Of a DNA stretch of 64,000 nt, positions 34,498-47,077 are shown one piece after another. Each line of letters begins with the position of its first letter. The first letter of the stretch is position 1. The notes under the pieces were generated by a model. That model saw only the letters and a list, made by a program, of their open reading frames with translations, was not told where the DNA came from and did not search any database. The stretch is from contig MSJH02000614.1 of assembly GCA_001931875.2 (NCBI GenBank), positions 124,001-188,000 on the forward strand, given 5' to 3'. The DNA comes from Byssochlamys sp. IMV 00236 (taxonomy: Eukaryota > Ascomycota > Eurotiomycetes > Eurotiales > Thermoascaceae). The position numbers were made by a program, and so were the translations under genes.

Positions 34498-36392
34498 TTA
34501 CGCCATGATCAACTCCCAGCCGGCATCCTCTAATACATCCAGCCAGTGTCTCCGCACCGTCTCCGTCCCTTCTTCCCAACCCCAGACACGTCTTAAGAGT
34601 CCCTTCGCGCGTCCGACATTCCCGATGCCAAAATTCTGTTCTAGCTGATCTAGACACTGCAAGACGAAAGCCTGCTGTGCTGCATCTTCGCTCTCACATC
34701 CAGCCATGAATAGAGGGAAGGCGAAAGCAGAGTACTCGCAGTGATCATCGATAGGGGTCGTTTCGATAAGTGCTAGACAGCGCTGTATGGCGTCTACTTT
34801 CGTGATGGGGACGAGATTGGTTGGGGTAGGGATGGGAAGGGCATGAGGGTGCTGGGATACCATTCGCTCAAGGACGGAGTGTAAGTAGATGAATGCAGCG
34901 TAGCGGAAACTGAGGGCGACTAGTTCTAGTCGGGAGAGGATGGATGGCGTGATGCCCCTGGGCATGATGTATGTTCGACTGGTCGGAGTCCATGTTTCGA
35001 GAGCGTTGGTTCTGGGATACTGTTAGGTCTACCCAGGAATTCAGGACGGAGAGTACTGACATTGCGCTGATCTCCAGGACCAAGGCGTGAGGGTTGCTAC
35101 TCAAGAAGGACAGGTTGGAGATTCGTGCACATATTGCGACGAGATCTTCAGTGTAGCCTAGATAGGTGTCGAGTTTGCGGGCACCAGAGTGTGCGCCGTA
35201 CGGTACCATGACGGAGTTGTATTTGCGGCTGGTGACTTTAGACATGTTGTGCATGTAGGTTATTCTTGCAGACGTGTTAATTGTATATCCACGAGCCTGA
35301 GGGAGTGCTCTTACAGCCCGCTGATAAATTCTGCTAGTTCCGGGTCAAGTCCGGAAAAGCCACCGCACGACGTGATTACGTTCTGTAATGCATCCAGATG
35401 GCCTCGCCACTGCTTGACACTCCCTCGAACGACTTCGTACTTGCACAACCAGGCGATGGTGAGAACGAGTTCTTCAGGGGTAACTATGCAAGAGGAGATC
35501 GCGTCCGGGTCACTGAGAACCTTTCTGAGTCTGCTGATGGTTCGACCGTAATACTGCATTGCTGCTGTCTGGGAACCGGCATCACGATGTAGCGCCCAAT
35601 TTGACATGTGAATGGCAGAGACAGCGCAGAGCGCATCCATGACCAGCGGGGAGGACAATGCCCTAGGGATGATGATTGCCCGTAAGGGGTTTTCCTCCAT
35701 CTCCAGATTTGTCAACAGCTTGGATCCCCTCTCCGTGTGATATTGGAGGTAATACATCTCAGGACTGGACAGATGGCTCGGGGGCCCAAAAAGATTCGGG
35801 AGGATGAGGTCAATTTCAGGATAGGGGGTTCCATTTTCTGTTCCTGCGTCAGAGCCGGTGACATCTGACCCAGGAGTAGTTGGAAATGCATAGTCGGCAA
35901 CATGACCAGGCGTGTATGGACTCAATATCACATCTTTGCTGCCCGCCTCGACCTGGACTACTCCATGGCCTTCTGCAGACGCAGAACTAAGCTTTCGCCT
36001 TTTCCTGCTTGTCGGTTTCTGAAATACATTAGTAAACGGATTAAGTGGCTCAGTCCAGATGGTGCCGTAGCCCTCGCACGGACGGCCTAATCTGGCACAG
36101 TTGAGACAGCTGATTCCAACGTCAGTCACTGATGATGTCGATTCCAGTAATGGAAGCAATGGAATCAGGGTATGATTACTGGAGCCTACCTAGGTCGTGT
36201 TTCATCACATTTCTTCCTTCTTTTCTTGCATGTTAAGCAGCCAGATCGTGTCCAGTTTTCACCGGATCTACGGTGTCTTTTGCGCCCTTTTGTTGGCGTC
36301 TTCCTGTCCGACTGCGCATCCTTCTCCTTCCCAGGCAATCTTCCCGCAGAGGAGCTCGACTGGATACTGGGAGTCGTGGCAGGCGACTCCAT
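34498..36392 (-). CDS. Zn2Cys6 transcription factor (Fungal_trans_2 type)
   Basis: Four exons (36392-36190, 36109-35315, 35264-35061, 35011-34498) give 571 residues. As in the first regulator, an intron divides the zinc cluster: CLTCKKRRKKCDETRP from exon 1 joins SCLNCARLGRPC from exon 2, giving spacing 2-6-6-2-6. A basic nuclear-localisation stretch (RKRRK) follows. The long helical C-terminal part, with the LILP and LLTNLEMEENPLRAIIIPRA segment, is typical of the family. The third intron (35060-35012) has donor GTCAGT and a CTAAC branch site close to the acceptor. An alternative acceptor at 35021 changes only a few residues. It may control the SDR or the amine oxidase beside it. No target is shown. 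Confidence 0.85.
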
Positions 36393-36721
36393 TTTTTCAA
36401 CTCATGTTAGCTTTAGTCTGATGGTGTTCGGAATCCAGATGCACCTATCGAGCGTTGTGATAGGGCCGGCGCAAGGATTTCCTAATCTAGGATGCGTCTG
36501 TCTGGTCGATCGATCATACCACTAGGCCACAACGGCGAGAGGTATAGACGCCAGACATGATCCTGCACCAACTTCGAGTCGCAACGATGCCTGAGGAAAT
36601 TTCACTGCGGTCAGCATCGACTTGGGGATTCCGATTGACGAGAACCAGAAGACGCGGGGACGGGATACACTAGTCCTAATCAGGCAAGAGATACGCCCGA
36701 TTTCTCCGGACATTCTTTTCG

Positions 36722-36758
36722 GTCGAGAATTAATTAATTCACTAATTAATTAATCGAC
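36722..36758. repeat. AT-rich inverted repeat
   Basis: Arms GTCGA plus AATTAATTAATT on the left and the matching AATTAATTAA plus TCGAC on the right flank a short CACT loop. It could form a hairpin. Function unknown. Confidence 0.7.
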
Positions 36759-37027
36759 AGAGGCAATCTTCTTGTGGGAGATTCAAGCTGGATTCTGAGC
36801 TCAGAATCATACACAATGCAAGGCTTATCGCCAGATAGTAGGCGTAGCACGAGGGACTCCGGAAGGGAGAATGATGCTTGCTGAGATGACGCTACACTGC
36901 CAGAACAGTACCACTTCGGAACAGTGGCATTGAAGGAAATAAAAACTAAAAGAATCGATGGGTTTGCTGCTAATAGAATACATCTATAATAATACATCCA
37001 TGATACATCTACCATACATCTACTATA

Positions 37028-37079
37028 TTATCATCGACGGACATCCCACTATTATCGACCGACTGATAACGCTCGATAA
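37028..37079. promoter_or_regulatory. Four HGATAR sites (candidate AreA nitrogen-control sites)
   Basis: TTATCA (37028), TTATCG (37052), TGATAA (37064) and CGATAA (37074) fall within 52 bp, about 270 bp upstream of the amine oxidase start. AreA-type GATA factors activate nitrogen-scavenging genes, and fungal copper amine oxidases release ammonium from amines, so the placement fits. Confidence 0.6.
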
Positions 37080-37347
37080 GAGCCAAATTCCGATGCTTTG
37101 ATTGCCCATCTTTGGCTGCAGACCCACGGGCGGCGCAACTTTGACCCAATATGGAATGTCCACGCTGATGTCGACAACTTCTTCTCCCGGAGCTCTCACG
37201 ACACTTCAGTCCCACCGATGGAAATGGCGCGGGTTGTTGCAGTATATAAGTTTCCTGTCGCCTCCCTCGCTGCCGTCAGATTCATCTGTCCTTGCCACTT
37301 CCTCTCTGCTCACTCTCGCCAAAGCTGTTGAGACTGGAGACCACAAG

Positions 37348-39573
37348 ATGTCCGGCTCTCAAGCTTCCGCCCAGACAGCGTCTGCTGGACTGCACCCCTT
37401 TGACCCTCTCACTCCCGGAGAGATCCAGCTGGCAGTCAAGATCTTGGAGGCGTCATTTCCCGGAGTTCCTCTGCGATACAAGAAGATTGATGTGCAGGAG
37501 CCCGCTAAGAAGGACGTGATCCCATATATCGAAGCGGAGCGCTTGGGAAAGCCGCTCCCTCCAAAGCCGGCCCGTGTGCTGCAGGCTTTGTTCCACCGCC
37601 TCGATAATGGGACCTTTTACAAGGCGATGCTCAATGCAGACACCAAGTCTGTGATCCAGGTCAAGGAGCTACCCAAGAGCATCCAGGTGAGCGTTTGTGG
37701 ACGTGCTAGGAGGAAGGACATTGGCTGATTGTATCGGGATAGGGCCCGGTTGATGTGGATGAGATGATTGAGATCGAGTCGCTGTGCCTGCAGCACCCTG
37801 CAGTGCTGGCTGAGATCGAGAAGCTGAAGCTGCCGCCAGGGGTGACGGTCTGCAATGACCCTTGGATCTACGGAACCGATGACCCGAATGAGAACCGCCG
37901 CCTGTTCCAGTGCTACATGTATATCGTGGAGGTCGACCACCCCCAGAACAACCACTACTCGACGCCCGTCAAGTTCTCGCCGGTTTTCGACGGCATCACT
38001 CACGAACTGGTCCGCATGGACTACCTCCCCGCGGGCGTTGACCACAAGACTATGGGCACCCAGCCGTGGAAGCCGGTGAAGACGGTGCAATATGCTCACG
38101 AGCTCCTTGATGAGCCTCTGCGGACGGATCTCAAGCCCTACATTGTCCAGCAGCCCGAGGGCCCCTCTTATGGGCTGGATGGCAACGTGGTGACCTGGCA
38201 GAAATGGCGGTTCCGAGTCGGCTTCAACAACCGCGAAGGCTTGGTTCTTTACAACATTACCTATGATGGACGCAACCTGTTCTACCGTCTGGCGCTCAAC
38301 GAGATGACCGTCCCATATGGAGGTAAGAGCGATACTCCGAGATGAGATGCGGATTGCCACTGACAGATTCCATGTAGATCCCCGAAGACCGTTCCATCGA
38401 AAGCAGGCTTTCGATGTCGGTGATGTCGGATTTGGTATCACGGCCAACGAGTTGTCTCTGGGATGCGATTGCCTGGGCCACATCAAATACTTCGGTGGCT
38501 ACCGAACAGACTCCAAGGGCAATCCTGTCGAATTAAAGAACGTCATCTGTCTCCACGAGCAGGACAATGGCTTGCAGCACAAGCACACCAACTACCGTAG
38601 CGGCCTGGCTACTGTGGTGCGCAACCGCCAGCTGGTCGTCCAGATGATCTGCACCGTCGCCAACTATGAATACATTTTCGCTTACATCTTCGACCAGGCT
38701 GCCGGTATCGAACTGGAGGTCCGTGCCACCGGAATTCTGTCGACAGCGCCTTTGGATAATGAGAACGGCGAAACTGTCCCGTGGGGCACTAATGTTGCAC
38801 CGGGAGTGGTGGCTGCGTTCCATCAGCACATGTTTTCTTTCCGTATTGACCCGGCTATTGATGGATTCAAGAACACCATCTACTATGAGGACAGTGTCCC
38901 CATGCCTCCAGGCGAGGACAACCCGTTCGGAGCTGGCTACGTGACGGAAGAAACTGTTCTGAAGACCTCCGGAACTGCCAACACGGCTGTTGACCGTCAC
39001 CGTGTGTTCAAGATCCGCAACGACAGCGTCATTAACCCCATCACTTACAAGCCGGTGGCGTACAAGCTTCAGACACTGCCCAGCCAGATGCTGCTGATGG
39101 GTGAGAATTCTTTCAACTTCAAGCGTGCCAAGTTTGCATCAAAGCCCATCTGGGTCACCAAGTACCAGGACAATGAACTCTACGCCGCCGGCGAGTTCAC
39201 CAACCAGAGCAAGAGCTCTGACGGTGTCGAGACCTGGGTGCAGAGGAACGACCCAATTGAGAACGAGGATGTGGTCCTCTGGCACAGTAAGTCTAGTCCA
39301 GTTCCTTTTTGTGCAAGCTGCAAGCTAATATTCGCCACAGCATTCGGTCTCACCCACAACCCTCGAATAGAGGATTTCCCCGTGATGCCTGTTGAACGCA
39401 TCAGCGTTCACCTCAAGCCTGACGGCTTCTTTACCAAGAACCCTGCTCTCGATGTACCTCCGTCGGACCAGAGCTTCAACAAATCGACACTCCACCAGGA
39501 AGTGGATGCTGCATCTTGCTGCTCGGCCAGCGGTGCGCCGTCGAAGGCGAAGCTGTACAAGCGTATCGAGTAG
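37348..39573 (+). CDS. Copper amine oxidase (topaquinone enzyme)
   Basis: Exons 37348-37686, 37743-38322, 38378-39286 and 39341-39573 give 686 residues, as expected for a fungal primary-amine oxidase. The cofactor site VANYEY near 401 contains the Tyr that becomes topaquinone. Two copper His are in HQHMF near 454 and the third lies in LTHNPR near 613. The enzyme oxidises primary amines to aldehydes, releasing ammonium and hydrogen peroxide. No C-terminal peroxisome tripeptide is present (it ends KRIE). All four exons join in frame at consensus sites. The promoter carries clustered GATA sites, suggesting nitrogen control. Confidence 0.95.
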
Positions 39574-40851
39574 ATGACGATTCACTGTTTCTTTTATTTT
39601 TCTTTTGTATACGATGATTATACGATACACCATTATAGTTTTGGTATATACTTGATTTACCGATATATTCTTGCTGTCATGTTATACTTCCGCTCGTTGT
39701 GTGGAAGGACTCACAAGACTTTTTTTTGAGCTGGTCTTGTAGATCACAATTCATCCTGGATCTCTCCAAAGAATACCACCTGAGACCATTCCTCTTCAAA
39801 ATACCGCGGCACTCAGAGACTAAACACGCTCTCAGCTTTTGTACAAGCCCTGAACATGCGGAACGCCGGTCGTGCCGAAGCCCGGCCGACCAATATTCCT
39901 CGACCCTAGGCATCAACGAAACAAGATGTTGCAACAGGATGTTGCTTGCATTCATGCAGAATTCCAAGAATCAACTAGGCCCTAAAAGACACATAATGCC
40001 CATGTTTCCATTTCACTTATATCTATCAGTAACTACCAGCGAGGAATCGAAATTTACGTTGTTTTTGTACTAGAAAATAAGGCCGTGGTAGGTTTCAATG
40101 TAAAGGCTGTTGTCAAGAGGTGCAAATAATAACAGCAACTGTTGGAGAGACTTTCCATTAGTGCACAACCATCGTTGATGTAACCGTCCAAGCCACGCTC
40201 CTCAGTGGTCCTTGGATGGTTGCATCTGCGGACCGCAACTTGCAGCACTGAGCATGAGAAGTGTTTCAAGTCCACCGGCATCCTCTCTCGACTTCAGACA
40301 GCCCAGCCAACAACAATGGGATTACGAGACATAGCTTCTGAGCCTACTCTCTGCACTAACTGGTTCTGGATCTACGTCTCCTACCATTGTTGCGGAGCTG
40401 ACCTTGACCGGATCAATCAACACCCGTTATCGGCCTTGACTCTAGATTTCAAAACGTGAAACGCTGCCTTGGACCTTTCCTAAAGATTCTATGTACAGGG
40501 GATTGAGACTGCTACATCTTTTACGACTTGTTTTTGAGGTGGTGAGTTCGCCCAATTCAGATCTTTCGAAGCATCCCGTGTTTCATTACCAGGCCGTTCT
40601 ACTCGTCTGTCCTTACCGAGGCTTCTGACAACAACAATAACAACAAGGTAGCATCAGGCTCTAGCTTCTCGCTATCTCGTGAATCATGATGTTAGGGATA
40701 GGCATTAGGATGTTTGGTTTCGAATCCGTTTCTATTTTTCTGTTCTTCCTCACCAACTTCTGGGCAGCGGGTCCATTCTCTTCGCTTTTTCTTTTGCATT
40801 CTCTTGACGTGCTGGACACGAACATATTCCTTGATCGATAGTCCGCGAGGC
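39574..40851. other. Intergenic region
   Basis: Holds the 3' end of the amine oxidase and the promoter and leader of the repeat protein. The frame of the latter is open to 40714 but starts there with a non-ATG codon and lacks coding character. No gene was recognised. Confidence 0.5.
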
Positions 40852-43800
40852 ATGGCAGCTCCAGGTGGGAACAAGCATGCGTTCTCCAGCCGCGTGTCCT
40901 TTGGTCGTCTTTGTCTTCTTGGTCTCATCCTTTTTACGCTCCTTATTTTATGCTCTCAGCAGGTCCCTGCGGAGATCAGCAGCAAATATGTGATTCGACC
41001 ACGAGAAGACTCAAGATCGCCTCGGGCGGATCCAGATATCGTTGGATATGTATTTGCAGCTGCAAGAGGTCTTAGCGACATATCGAAGGAAGTTTCTGAG
41101 CGCTTCGATTTGCCAACAGTGAGGTCTGCCAGCATACACCTTGACCGCGTACTGGCAGAGGCTACTAAATCACAACGGAAAAATACCAAACGTGGTTTTC
41201 TGGGTGATCTCTTTGGAGGAGGATCAGATTCATCAAGCAACAGTGATGACTTCTTAAGCGGCCTCAAAGACATTCTCTCGGGAGGACAACCGACGTCCAA
41301 CTCATCGGGCAGTGGCATTCTCGATGATCTCCTTCAAAAAGGTGTAGGATCGCTGTTTTCCGGGTTTACTGGTGGATTGGACAATCTTGCGGTCTCCTTA
41401 GGTGTTGGTCTGGGTGCTGGGACAGCCCAGGGGCTTAACCTCAGTACGCAGAGCCAGATATCTACAATGGCTAGCTCTGCAGCTGTCATGAATGGGGCGA
41501 AACCAACGGGGTTAAACCAATTGACAACAAAATTCGGAAGTGGCTTGACAGCTGCTATTGTCCCCTTGGCCATTAAAGCCTTGCCATTGAATGGACAGAC
41601 GGATTTTGGTCAGGTCGCCTTCACGCTGGCTCAAGGTATAGGTAATGGAACATCATCAGGCTTGCGGCTAACTAACAGTACGTTCTCACCGCAGAGGGGT
41701 TCCGACTTATCGACATTGGCGGGCAATCTGGGACTTGGTCTTTCCGAGCCGATTGCGGGAAGTGTCAATATCAGTAAGATACTGAGCTCTCTCATGCCAT
41801 CAAATCAACAAAGTCTTGGTCAGGCTGCCTTCTCCTTAGCCCAGGGTATAGGTAATGGAACATCATCTGGTCTCAAACTCAGCAATGCATCTTTTGCCCC
41901 AGCCAACGGATCCGATCTTTCGTCTTTGGCAGGAAATGTCGGCCTGGGACTCTCCGAGCCAATCGCACGAAATGTGAATATAAGTCAACTTTTGGGATCG
42001 GTTATGCCGTCCAACCAGCAGAACCTGGGTCTAGCCGCCTTCGCTTTGGCACAGGGTATAGGAAATGGAACATCGTCAGGATTACGACTTTCCAATACTT
42101 CCTTCCAGCCGCAGAATAGTTCAGATCTCGCTGCCTTGGCTGGCAACCTAGGGCTTGGGATATCGGAACCGATAGCAAGAAACGTCAATTTTTCATCCCT
42201 CCTTAACTCAGCCGTGTCAACAAGCAATCTCAACATCGGCCAGGCGGTCTTCTCATTAGCGCAGGGGATAGGAAACGGCACTTCATCAGGATTAGGATTG
42301 AGCAAGAAACAGTTCTCCCCATCTACTAGCTCGGACATTGCATCTCTGGCCGGTAATGTTGGACTAGGAATATCCGAACCCATCGTTGGCAGTGTCAACC
42401 TATCTAAAGTTCTGAACTCAGCCGTCTCCACGGATGGACAGCAGTCGCTCCTAGCACAGCTGCCTGGTGTGTTAGGAGGAGCAGGGAAAGGTTTAGGGGA
42501 GGGCGCTGCCCAAGGTCTGGGAATCTCGAAGTCGTCTCCCGCAAATACATTATCCGCAAGGTCCAACGGAAGTGTCGATATACCGGGCTTCGCAGAGCTT
42601 TTTACTAGAAGCCTATCATCCTCCTTTCTGGGATCAGCAAACCAATCCACGATAACTGCAGGAGCCGGTAATATACAGGAGTCGCTTGTTTCGCAATTAC
42701 CTGGCATAGCCAGTGCTCTCGGAACAGGACTCGGTCAAGGAAGCGCCCAAGGCCTTGGACTGGTTAAAGCGTCAGCCCAAATAGCAGCTCGAAATTCCTC
42801 TTCGATAAATGTTCCCTTAGTGGTCCAAGATTTCGCACAGAGTCTATCGTCATCTTTTCTCTCAACTGCGAATCTATCCGACATCACAAGCCAGATTGGA
42901 GGCCAGAACCCTCTTGGCAATTTCAGTATAGACCAGATCCTCCAACCTGCTGCTTTGGGTCTAGGCAGCGGACTTGGGAAAGGGGCAGCAATAGGGCTCG
43001 GGTTGAAAAAAGCAGAAAATACAACGGATGCCACCGACTCCTCAGGTTCTGGCTTGGACGTGGAAGCCATCACGAGCGACTTCGCTCAGGGATTGTCCCA
43101 GTCGTTCCTTGCCAATGGTACTCTCAACAACTTGATGTCTCAGTCTGGAAACCTGCTAGGAAATTCGACTATAAACCTGGGCAAAGTTGGAGAAGGACTA
43201 GCCCGAGGATTAGTTGGAGGAGCAGCTGATGCCATCGACAGTGCCGGAGGCCTGCAAAACATCATCGATGGCAACGGAATTGTGAACGTCATCCCAAATT
43301 CATCCTTTGGACAGTCCGCCATATCATTCAACGACTCTGTGGGAGGCGCAGCGGCCGGGTTCGGTCGAGGACTCGGAGGAGAGGGAGTTGCTCTTCTGGT
43401 GTCCTTACTTCACAATGGCACCGCGGGATCGACTCAAGCTGCCACTGTGCAAAGAAGAGATAACTCTCCTTTTCTCAGGCTCACAGGATCTACACCCTCA
43501 AGTCCAATTGGACACCCAGACCTAACGAGAACAGTCCATGTAAAAAGAGCGCAAACAGGTGGTATATTCTCAACCATAAACGTCACACTCATAGACAGCC
43601 TATTACAAAAGTCCTCCGATGCACTCACATGCGAGGGCATAGGAGGTCTTTTCGGTGTCCTAAGCGGACTGATGGCAAGCAAGACTCTGCCTCAAAGCAT
43701 AAGCTCCACTGACGACCTCAATTCATCTGCTCTCGGTCTACCAACTACCCCTGTTACGATCCAGAATTCAGGAAACGAGTTCAATATCGATCTGCAGAAA

Positions 43801-44720
43801 ATCACTCTTTCAGTAAACGGACTTTCGGTGGTCAAATTCGCAGTTCTCACTGCGCTACATGGTACGTTTACCATATATCATTACACTCACTCACTCTATA
43901 ACTCAGTTCGACTGACCTTCTCTTTTCTCCCCCATACTAACTTCCAAAAAACAAAAACAGTCCTATTCGTCATATCAGCATATTTCTTCATCCTCCCTTC
44001 CATTCTCTCCCTCCATCTAATCAAACGCATCGCCCAACTAAGCAACAAGCCATTAAGAACCAACAAATCAAAACGCTGGAGTAAATATCTCGAATACTTC
44101 ATCTATCTCCCCTTATCCATCTCCGGAACTATCCTCGGTATCATCGGGATGGGATCCTCGCGCCATTTACGCACCCCTCATGGAGTATGTAATTCCCACC
44201 AAAAAGCCATCCATAGCCATAGGCAATGAGATAAATCCAACCTAACGATACCTCTCAGATCATAGGACTAATAACACTAATCCTAACAATTCTCTCTTTC
44301 GCCTTCTCGCATGCTATCACCATGATCTCCGAAAATAATAACAATAAAGCTAAAGTGAAATCCACAACTATCAGCACAGTCACGACATATACCCTCCTCG
44401 GTATATCTTTTCTAGCTATGATATCAGGCTTTTCGGACCTTCGGTCCTTTTCATTTTGTATTCTTCAGAATATTCCGCTTCCGATCCTCGTGGGGATTGG
44501 GGTTGGGATCGTGGGCGGCGTTAATGCGTTCGGGACGTTATTGGGTGTTAAATGGTGGCTGGAGAGACGGGTGGTGCAGCAGGGGAAGGAAAAGGGCGGT
44601 GATGATTCTGAGAGGGATAGGAGGAAGATGGTGGCTATTAGTCGGCCAATGCCAATGCCCATGGGTGTGTCTGTGATGGAGGAGGTTCGAGTTGGGAAAT
44701 CGAGGTTTTCGGATGGATGA
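40852..44720 (+). CDS. Large tandem-repeat membrane protein with a b561-like C-terminal region
   Basis: Exons 40852-43861, 43961-44184 and 44259-44720 give 1231 residues. The 99 bp first intron is a multiple of three and open in frame; joining ALH to VLFVISAYFF restores a membrane helix. A signal peptide or anchor covers about residues 18-40 (LCLLGLILFTLLILC). The large middle part is Gly/Ser/Asn-rich. It holds four exact 70-residue repeats containing LAQGIGNGTSSGL and AGNLGLGLSEPIA, many N-x-S/T sites, then three looser repeats of about 80 residues containing SLSSSFL and GLGxGxAxGLGL. The C-terminal 220 residues have about five membrane helices with spaced His, similar to cytochrome b561-type domains. 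The layout suggests a large glycosylated extracytoplasmic domain attached to a membrane core. Function unknown. Confidence 0.85.
41605..42444 (+). repeat. Four tandem 210 bp coding repeats
   Basis: The word GGTATAGG(T/A)AATGG or a variant recurs at 41635, 41845, 42055 and 42265, exactly 210 bp apart, and the translated units align over all 70 residues. Third-position differences show the copies are old and kept by selection rather than recent. Confidence 0.9.
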
Positions 44721-45285
44721 TGAGTTTAGACGGTCTCTTGTTCTGGAGGTGGATGGTTAGGATTTTGTTTTCAATCGCTCCCTCTCTGTATTTTCTCTTT
44801 CTTTCTTGAGCCTTTCCTTTCGCGATTCTTTCTCAGAAGCTGAAGCGAGATATCCAGTTACCAGGCAGTATGTATAATAGTTCGACTGTGTTTCAACGGC
44901 CGTATATTTAAATTGAATAAGCTGGACTTAAGAAGAATGAACACATTTCTATATGCTTCTTTTTCCTCTTTTGTTCGTCAGAGTCATGTCGAAACCCACA
45001 CAGACTAGCATAATATACTTAGGGAGACCACCTTTTCGCGAAACTGGGAAATAAGCCCTACCACGAACCCGCTACAATACATAGAGCATACAGCGTACAT
45101 CAATCTTCCATACATGTTCGTGAGAACAGGAAAATCAGTATAAAACCCCCCTTTTTGATCGTGTGACACATGCCTTGTGCGCACCAAGGAAACTCGAAGT
45201 TCCTATATGTATTCCCCCCTGTAGAACACAAACCCATTTAACTGCTAGATGGATCATGAACTAGCAAAGGGCTTGGTGGGCGCAT
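44721..45285. other. Convergent intergenic region
   Basis: Holds the 3' UTRs of the repeat protein (+) and the methyltransferase (-). It starts T-rich. No gene was recognised. Confidence 0.55.
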
Positions 45286-47077
45286 TTACTCCTCCTTGCC
45301 GGGGACGGCAGCAGGAGGGATGTTGGCGCTGGGAACAGCACCGTGGCCAACGCGCTGAATAGCGGACTCGCGAGCACCGGCGAGGGCGAACTGGGTGTTG
45401 ATGCCCTCAATGCGGTGAGTGGAGTTGATGTTCTTGACGAGGGTGAGCTGCCAGCAGGTAGCAGAGCCCTGGCGGGAGATGATGGTGGAGGAAGCCAGGA
45501 AGTATTCCCAGATCTGTGAATAATATGTCAGTCGACTATTCAAAATGATGCTTGGGGGATCTTGACTTAAAAACCTACCCTGAACCATCTCTTGCCGTAC
45601 TTAGCCTCGACTTTGTCACGGTTGCCCAGCCAGTTGCGGTACCAGCGCCAGAGAGTGGCGGAGTAGTGCACACCAATGGTGTCGATACCCTTGATCTCAA
45701 ATCCAGAACCCTCCAGGCTGTCGACAACAAATCCAAGAGGAGTGCTAGCGTCGGCACCGGGGAAGATGTACTTGTTCATGAACAGGCCCCAGATCAGATC
45801 CTCATACTGCCACGACTTACGCAGACCGGCGATCTGGAGGAAGAAAACACCATCGTCGTCAAGCATGTCGTACACCTGAGACAAGAACGTGCTAAAGTGA
45901 CGAACACCAACGTGCTCCGCCATCTCGAGACACGTAATCTTCTTGTAGCCACCGGGGATATAGGGAGCGTCACGGTAGTCCATGCAGAGGATACGACTCT
46001 GAGACTCGTCGATGCCAGCCTTGCGCAGTCCGTTGTTACCCCAAGCAGTCTGGTTGCGACCCAGAGTGATACCAGTGACGTGAGCGCCGTAGTGGACGGA
46101 AGCATACTTGGCCAGAGTACCCCAACCACAGCCAAGATCAAGCATGGTGTCTCCAGGTTTGAGTCCAATCTTCTCACAGACGACGGCCAGCTTGTTGTCC
46201 TGCAATTGCTCGAGGGTCTCCTCCTTGTTGATATCACTGATAATACCAGAAGTGTAGATCATGCGGGGTCCCAGGAACCAAGCGTAGAAGTCATCACCAC
46301 GGTCATAGTGGTCACGGACCTGCTCCTCATCTAGGAAGCATCAGTACAGTGCAGAAAGGACATGGGTTGGCAAGCGGTACCTTGTGACCGGGTGTGCATC
46401 AGCATCTCGGGAATGAAACCTGTCAGGAAGTGCTTGTACAGGCCCATGGTGAAGCGGAAGCTAGCCCAGTCGTGTCTGTACTCGAGGCAGTCGAGAGCAT
46501 CGCCCTTGAAATCAACCTCGCCAGCGAAATACTTCTCGTAGAAGGTTTCCATGGGGATCTTGCTCTTGCCATGGTACTTGGCGCGGTCATGGGCGCTGTG
46601 GAAGTGGAGATAGTACTCGACAGGACGACCCGGGTACTTGGCCTTTTCATTCTTTCGCGGGGAGATCGAAGAAGCAACAGTCCAGAAGACCATCAAGATC
46701 GGGATCGTAGTGAAGATGGCGAAGAAGATGGTAGTATAGAAACCTCCGCGCACCTGGCGGGCCAGGTACCACGGAACACCGATGAGCAGAGAGATCAAGA
46801 GGACATTGGAGAAGCTGTCGCTGCCCGCAGCGTCCGCAGGAAGAGGAGCATTCTTGATTGCGGGATACTAGAAAGTATTACTATGCGTCAGCAATGGCAT
46901 TGATGGAAGGCTGGAGCGCTGATCGTAGATCGTAGCAGCTCCATTGTTTTCCCCCGAGGTAGAGCTTACCGCCGTCGTTCGCACACCACAATCCTCCGGC
47001 GGAGCGGTAGGCGTGGGAGCAGCAGGAGTCTCGATGAACTCGAAGTCCTCAGAGGACTCTGAGTGGGTTCTCGCCAT
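45286..47077 (-). CDS. Sphingolipid C9-methyltransferase (cyclopropane fatty-acid synthase family)
   Basis: Exons 47077-46970, 46867-46381, 46330-45579 and 45513-45286 give 524 residues. An acidic, Pro/Thr-rich N-terminus leads to two membrane helices (about residues 48-105), then the soluble domain with DRGDDFYAWFLGPRMIYTSG, the SAM-binding LDLGCGWGTLAKYAS near 260 and CLEMAEHVGVRHFSTF. This architecture is specific to fungal enzymes that add the C9 methyl branch to the sphingoid base of glucosylceramides, using SAM at the ER or Golgi membrane. All splice joins are in frame (phases 0, 1, 0). The product supports hyphal growth in known fungi. Aspergilli often have two paralogues; only one is in this window. 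Confidence 0.93.

Larger units (their letters stand above)
36393..37347. other. Divergent promoter region of the regulator and the amine oxidase
   Basis: Contains an imperfect AT-rich inverted repeat (36722-36758), a cluster of GATA sites (37028-37079) and a TATATAAG box near 37243. No protein gene was recognised. Confidence 0.55.

Noticed and set aside
36500..36545. tRNA-like 5' half (GTGGCCTAGTGGTATGA) on the minus strand
   Set aside because: It matches an A-box and D-arm, but no anticodon arm, T-arm with GGTTCGA or pairing acceptor end follows, so at most it is a tRNA fragment.
40714..40851. Upstream extension of the repeat-protein frame
   Set aside because: The extension begins with a non-ATG codon and lacks coding character. 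The ATG at 40852 precedes a good signal anchor.
41985..42707. Long minus-strand frames opposite the tandem repeats
   Set aside because: Their repetition simply mirrors the 210 bp repeat of the plus-strand gene.
45552..46334. Long plus-strand frame opposite the sphingolipid methyltransferase
   Set aside because: Antisense shadow of a conserved exon with SAM-binding motifs on the minus strand.
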